A stretch of DNA of 36,841 nucleotides, taken from positions 1 to 36,841 of the forward strand of contig NZ_ATUO01000016.1 in the NCBI RefSeq assembly GCF_000420245.1, in the 5' to 3' direction. Of this stretch, positions 33,824 through 36,841 are shown in pieces. The stretch's first letter is position 1. The number at the start of each line of letters is the position of its first letter. The translations under genes and the position numbers were made by a program. The notes under the pieces were generated by a model. The model worked only from the letters and a program-made list of their open reading frames with translations, did not search any database and was not told where the DNA came from. The DNA comes from Psychromonas hadalis ATCC BAA-638 (lineage in GTDB: Bacteria; Pseudomonadota; Gammaproteobacteria; Enterobacterales; Psychromonadaceae).

Positions 33824-35416
33824 TTACTGTTTATGCTGCTTTTGTCGCTGTAACAATTTACTTTGACGCGTCGGTTTTTTCTCATTTCCAGCATATAAGT
33901 CAAGTGTATCAAAACGACTTTTAAGTTGCGTTGCTGTGTAATCTAATTCAAGTTTTTTAATGACCAATTGATGCTTTTCAGGAAATAAAACTTCAACGGC
34001 TTGTGATAGAAGTTCAAATAAGCGCTTTAGGTTAATTTTATGCGTTTGATCTGTTTTATCAAACAGCCAAGCGGAGATGGCCATAAAGTCATCAAAGGGG
34101 TGAGCAGATAAAATCTCGACTAAGGAATGTTTGAAACGGCCTGAGTTGCCTATCATATCCCAGTATCGTGCAAAGCGATTTACCCGTTGCATGGTCGGAA
34201 AATCGATGCGATCAGTGCTTAATATATTAAACGGTGGCAGAGGGTTAAAACGCAGATCAAATGCTTTAGTATGCCTAATAATCGGCGTACCTCTGAGGCG
34301 TTTTAAAATGCCCATTTGAATCTCATGAGGTTGGCAGAGATACAGCTCGTCGAAGCTTTCCCCAAATGTCTCCAAGGTTTCGCCCGGTAAGCCAAAAATC
34401 AGATCCGCATGAATATGTGCATGGGTATTTTCTTTTAACCACAGCAAGTTTTGTTTTGATTTAGCATTATTCTGCTTACGACTAATATTTTCCTGCACCG
34501 TTTGGTTAAAAGTTTGGATGCCAATTTCAAATTGCAAACTGCCTTCTGGGAACAGCGTTAACATCTCTTTTAATTTTCTTGGTAAGTGATCCGGTACGAC
34601 TTCAAAATGCAGATACAGACCATCAGTCATTCTGTCCAAGAAAAACTGCATTATTTTAAGAGAGGTATTAATGTCTAAATTGAAGGTTCTATCAATAAAT
34701 TTAAAATTACGCGCCCCACGTTGATACAGTGTTTCCATTTGCCCGAGGAACAGGTCTAATTCATAGGGATTAGATTTAGTGTCTAAAGATGATAAACAAA
34801 ATTCACACTTAAAAGGGCAACCTCGGGACGCTTCAACGTAGAGTATGCGATTTTTTAAATCTTCATCACTATAATACTGATAAGGCATTTCAAGATTTTT
34901 TAATTCAACAGGTTTAGATTTAATGATTTTTTGAGTCGGCGCGTTGTTATTGATAATATCTCTGCATAACTCATAAAAGCTGATTTCAGCTTCACCTGTT
35001 AATACATAATCTGCTGTATGAACAATCGCTTGCGATTCTGATTCATAACTTACTTCAGGACCACCTAAGACCACCTTAATGTCTGGGGCAATGACTTTTA
35101 ACAAATTAACTACATTGGTGGTTTCCACAATGTTCCAGATATAAACGCCAAAACCGACGATATCGGGTTTCGATGCTAATATTTTTTCAACAATATCAAT
35201 GGGGCGCGTTTGAATAACAAATTCTTTGACTTCACAACATGCTTGCAACTCTTTTAAATTAGCGTACAGATAACGTAACCCTAAACTGGCATGAATAAAT
35301 TTTGAATTAAGCGTTGCCAACACGATTTTAGGGGAGGAGATGACGTTTGTGGCTAATACTGTTTTTTCACTTACATCTGTGGATTCAATGGTGAGGTCAT
35401 TTCGGAATGGTTGCAT
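33824..35416 (-). CDS. B12-binding-type radical SAM protein (DUF4080 C-terminus)
   Basis: Predicted radical S-adenosylmethionine enzyme of unknown substrate, 530 residues. An N-terminal cobalamin-binding-like Rossmann domain (about 29-160) has LNSKFIHASLGLRYL, DIVGFGVYIWN and VVLGGPEVS. It lacks the classical DxHxxG cobalamin motif. The radical SAM core (about 190-400) has Cys200, Cys204 and Cys207 in EASRGCPFKCEFCLSS, and GARNFKFIDRTFN. The remaining C-terminal region (about 410-510) fits my recollection of DUF4080, and the protein ends in a basic tail (TRQSKLLQRQKQ). The ribosome site is poor. It stands alone, and nothing nearby suggests its substrate. Confidence 0.85.
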   Translation of the reverse strand: MQPFRNDLTIESTDVSEKTVLATNVISSPKIVLATLNSKFIHASLGLRYLYANLKELQACCEVKEFVIQTRPIDIVEKILASKPDIVGFGVYIWNIVETTNVVNLLKVIAPDIKVVLGGPEVSYESESQAIVHTADYVLTGEAEISFYELCRDIINNNAPTQKIIKSKPVELKNLEMPYQYYSDEDLKNRILYVEASRGCPFKCEFCLSSLDTKSNPYELDLFLGQMETLYQRGARNFKFIDRTFNLDINTSLKIMQFFLDRMTDGLYLHFEVVPDHLPRKLKEMLTLFPEGSLQFEIGIQTFNQTVQENISRKQNNAKSKQNLLWLKENTHAHIHADLIFGLPGETLETFGESFDELYLCQPHEIQMGILKRLRGTPIIRHTKAFDLRFNPLPPFNILSTDRIDFPTMQRVNRFARYWDMIGNSGRFKHSLVEILSAHPFDDFMAISAWLFDKTDQTHKINLKRLFELLSQAVEVLFPEKHQLVIKKLELDYTATQLKSRFDTLDLYAGNEKKPTRQSKLLQRQKQHKQ

Positions 35417-35768
35417 AGTTATTGAGAGTCTTAAATGTAGGGAAAAATTATTGTGTGATAATACAGTAATAGTGGAAGTGTTTCAGTATCTGTTTTGAAT
35501 GGGGGAATAGGATCATTTATTAATAACTGCACCATCGTTTTTTGTTAATTGTGAGCCAAAAAATAAAACTGATTATATGGTTTCTCCACTGATTTAGTTA
35601 AATTTCACTGACAGTGAATCATAACATTTTGGGCTCATTAGTGAGAGAGTGAAGTAATGCACTCCTTTTTGTTATTTTGAAATTCCGCAACTTTCATCAT
35701 GTACCATTCGATGAAAATGAGTAACTTATTGTTACCGATGTGCTTGCTCTAAAGGATATTATTAAAGA
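35417..35768. other. Intergenic region before the AraC-type gene, with inverted repeats
   Basis: No gene is seen in these 352 bases. There is a perfect TTCACT-GAC-AGTGAA repeat at 35604-35618, nested inside a wider TGAGCC.../...GGCTCA pair (35552-35560 and 35629-35637). Close to the AraC-type gene, GTAAC-TTATT-GTTAC (35721-35735) is a possible operator. A weak 5-bp hairpin followed by CTTTTTG is at 35647-35670. Confidence 0.5.
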
Positions 35769-36629
35769 ATGAATTATCAAACACGTTTTCATCAATTATT
35801 AGACTACATCGATTTTCATTTAGATGAAGAATTAACTGTCGATAAGCTAAGTGGTATTGCCTGCTTATCTAAATATCATTTTCACAGGCAGTTTTCTTCG
35901 CTCTTTGGTCTTTCTGCATTTTCTTATATTAGGCTTGCAAGGATGAAACGAGCTTCATATCAATTGGTTTTTAAGAAAGAGATGAGGATTGTTGATATTG
36001 CAGTGGCTAATGGTTATGAAAGTTCAGAAGCGTTTTCTCGTGCTTTTAGTCAGTCGATTGGCCAGAATCCATCTCAATTTAGAGATCAACCACAATGGAC
36101 TTTATGGCATGAAAAATATCACCAGTTTAAAAACTTGAGGATTCAACGTGCATCGTCAGTGTCACATCACGTTGACGTTGTCAATTTTAGTGAGATAAAA
36201 GTTGCTGCATTAGCACATCTTGGTGCGCTTGAATCACTTGGAAATACTATTAACTTATTCATTAACTGGCGTATAAATAATAACTTATCACCTAAGATAA
36301 GTAGAACATTTAATATTGTTTATGATGATCCTGCTGTCACTGAAGCAGATAAATATCGCTGTGACATCTGTGCATCAATTAAATCTGATGTAATAAAAAA
36401 TGATGATGGTATTTTTACCAAGATCATACCAGCGGGTCGTTGTGCACTTATTCGGCATATAGGATCTGATGATACTATTAGTGAAACGATAACTTATTTA
36501 TATTCAGATTGGCTTGTACAAAGCGAAGAAGAGTTACGTGATTATCCTATTTTTTTTGAAAGGATTAATTTTTTTCCTGATGTGCCAGAGACTGAAATAA
36601 TTACAGATATTTATCTACCCTTGAAGTGA
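35769..36629 (+). CDS. AraC family regulator with GyrI-like effector domain
   Basis: Predicted transcription activator, 286 residues. The order is the reverse of AraC itself: the DNA-binding domain comes first (residues 5-107), with two helix-turn-helix motifs (LSGIACLSKYHFHRQFSSLF and VDIAVANGYESSEAFSRAF). Then a GyrI-like effector-binding domain (about 130-286) starts at VNFSEIKVAALAHLG and ends with ETEIITDIYLPLK. This is the layout of Rob and related regulators of drug or toxin response; the ligand is unknown. AAGGAT lies about 11 bases before the ATG, rather far. No likely target gene is adjacent, since the window ends soon after. Confidence 0.92.
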   Translation: MNYQTRFHQLLDYIDFHLDEELTVDKLSGIACLSKYHFHRQFSSLFGLSAFSYIRLARMKRASYQLVFKKEMRIVDIAVANGYESSEAFSRAFSQSIGQNPSQFRDQPQWTLWHEKYHQFKNLRIQRASSVSHHVDVVNFSEIKVAALAHLGALESLGNTINLFINWRINNNLSPKISRTFNIVYDDPAVTEADKYRCDICASIKSDVIKNDDGIFTKIIPAGRCALIRHIGSDDTISETITYLYSDWLVQSEEELRDYPIFFERINFFPDVPETEIITDIYLPLK

Positions 36630-36632
36630 TTA

Positions 36633-36841
36633 TATACCCATGTTACTTCAAGATGCTTTGTCAGGCACAAGCTCGATAATCAGAGCAAGGCACAACACGA
36701 GGTAATGGTTATTCCCTTTCCGCTTGTTGTAACGTAGGGCTGATTTTCGAGCTTGCGCCCCGTAGGGCAAGGCAACTTGTACCAATCTACGTCGTTATGA
36801 AATTTCGACTTAGAATGACTAGGCTTCAATTTTATGCCTAG
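36633..36841. mobile_element. Family-C element, copy 5, with large internal palindrome (runs to window end)
   Basis: Starts TATACCCATGTTACTTCAAG, nearly identical to the inverted right arm of the 13673-13732 copy. Inside, CAAGCTCGATAATCAG (36668-36683) is the inverse of CTGATTTTCGAGCTTG (36740-36755) with one mismatch, and shorter pairs lie between them. A CTAGGC/GCCTAG pair is at 36819-36841. No coding frame is seen. The other end, if any, lies outside the window. Confidence 0.65.

Overview
The window reads as chromosomal DNA of an A+T-rich marine gammaproteobacterium, most like Psychromonas or a close relative. This rests on the gene set (PhoB/PhoR, SulA behind a LexA box, RdgC, PurT, NlpI, YeaC, GlgX, DNA polymerase II) and on many short terminal-inverted-repeat elements between genes. 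The genus is inference; the class is well supported. I see no rRNA, tRNA, CRISPR array, prophage, transposase gene or secondary-metabolite cluster. Nearly all genes belong to recognisable families, and I found no clearly new multi-gene system.

Layout. (1) 1-2363, minus: gapA and a hexose-6-phosphate mutarotase (yeaD type), each followed by a hairpin terminator. (2) 2655-9403, plus: a tight glycogen/maltodextrin operon malQ-glgB-glgX, ending in a bidirectional terminator; GlgB carries an odd lysine-rich N-terminal tail. (3) 9433-13553: a DUF2989-type lipoprotein, yeaC, a secreted DUF4124-like protein, the TPR lipoprotein nlpI, a small unknown gene, and a SulA-like division inhibitor with a LexA box. 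(4) 13797-20531: purT and rdgC (minus), phoB-phoR (plus, with a Pho box), a Nif3/YbgI protein, and an orphan LeuB-like dehydrogenase. (5) 20609-27763, minus: a four-gene fatty-acid beta-oxidation operon, transcribed acyl-CoA ligase, thiolase, FadJ-like multifunctional enzyme, acyl-CoA dehydrogenase. (6) 27893-36629: polB, a DUF1127-lysE pair divergent from a MocR-type regulator, trxC, a B12-binding-type radical SAM protein, and an AraC/GyrI-like regulator.

The genes work as independent housekeeping modules: sugar-phosphate and glycogen turnover, fatty-acid activation and oxidation, phosphate sensing, the SOS response, and amino-acid export under a MocR regulator.

The least ordinary content is between genes. 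Three families of small non-coding elements are visible. Family A (11496-11705 and 32790-32946) has terminal inverted repeats and TAA/TTA duplications. Family B (about 18313-18504 and 32766-33044) has one copy split by a family-A element, and the intact copy serves as the empty site. Family C has a TATACCCGTT...TCAAGATGC end and five members. These elements fill most of the longer gaps and explain several spurious N-terminal extensions of ORFs. Coordinates below use the starts I prefer; where that differs from the longest ORF, the entry says why.
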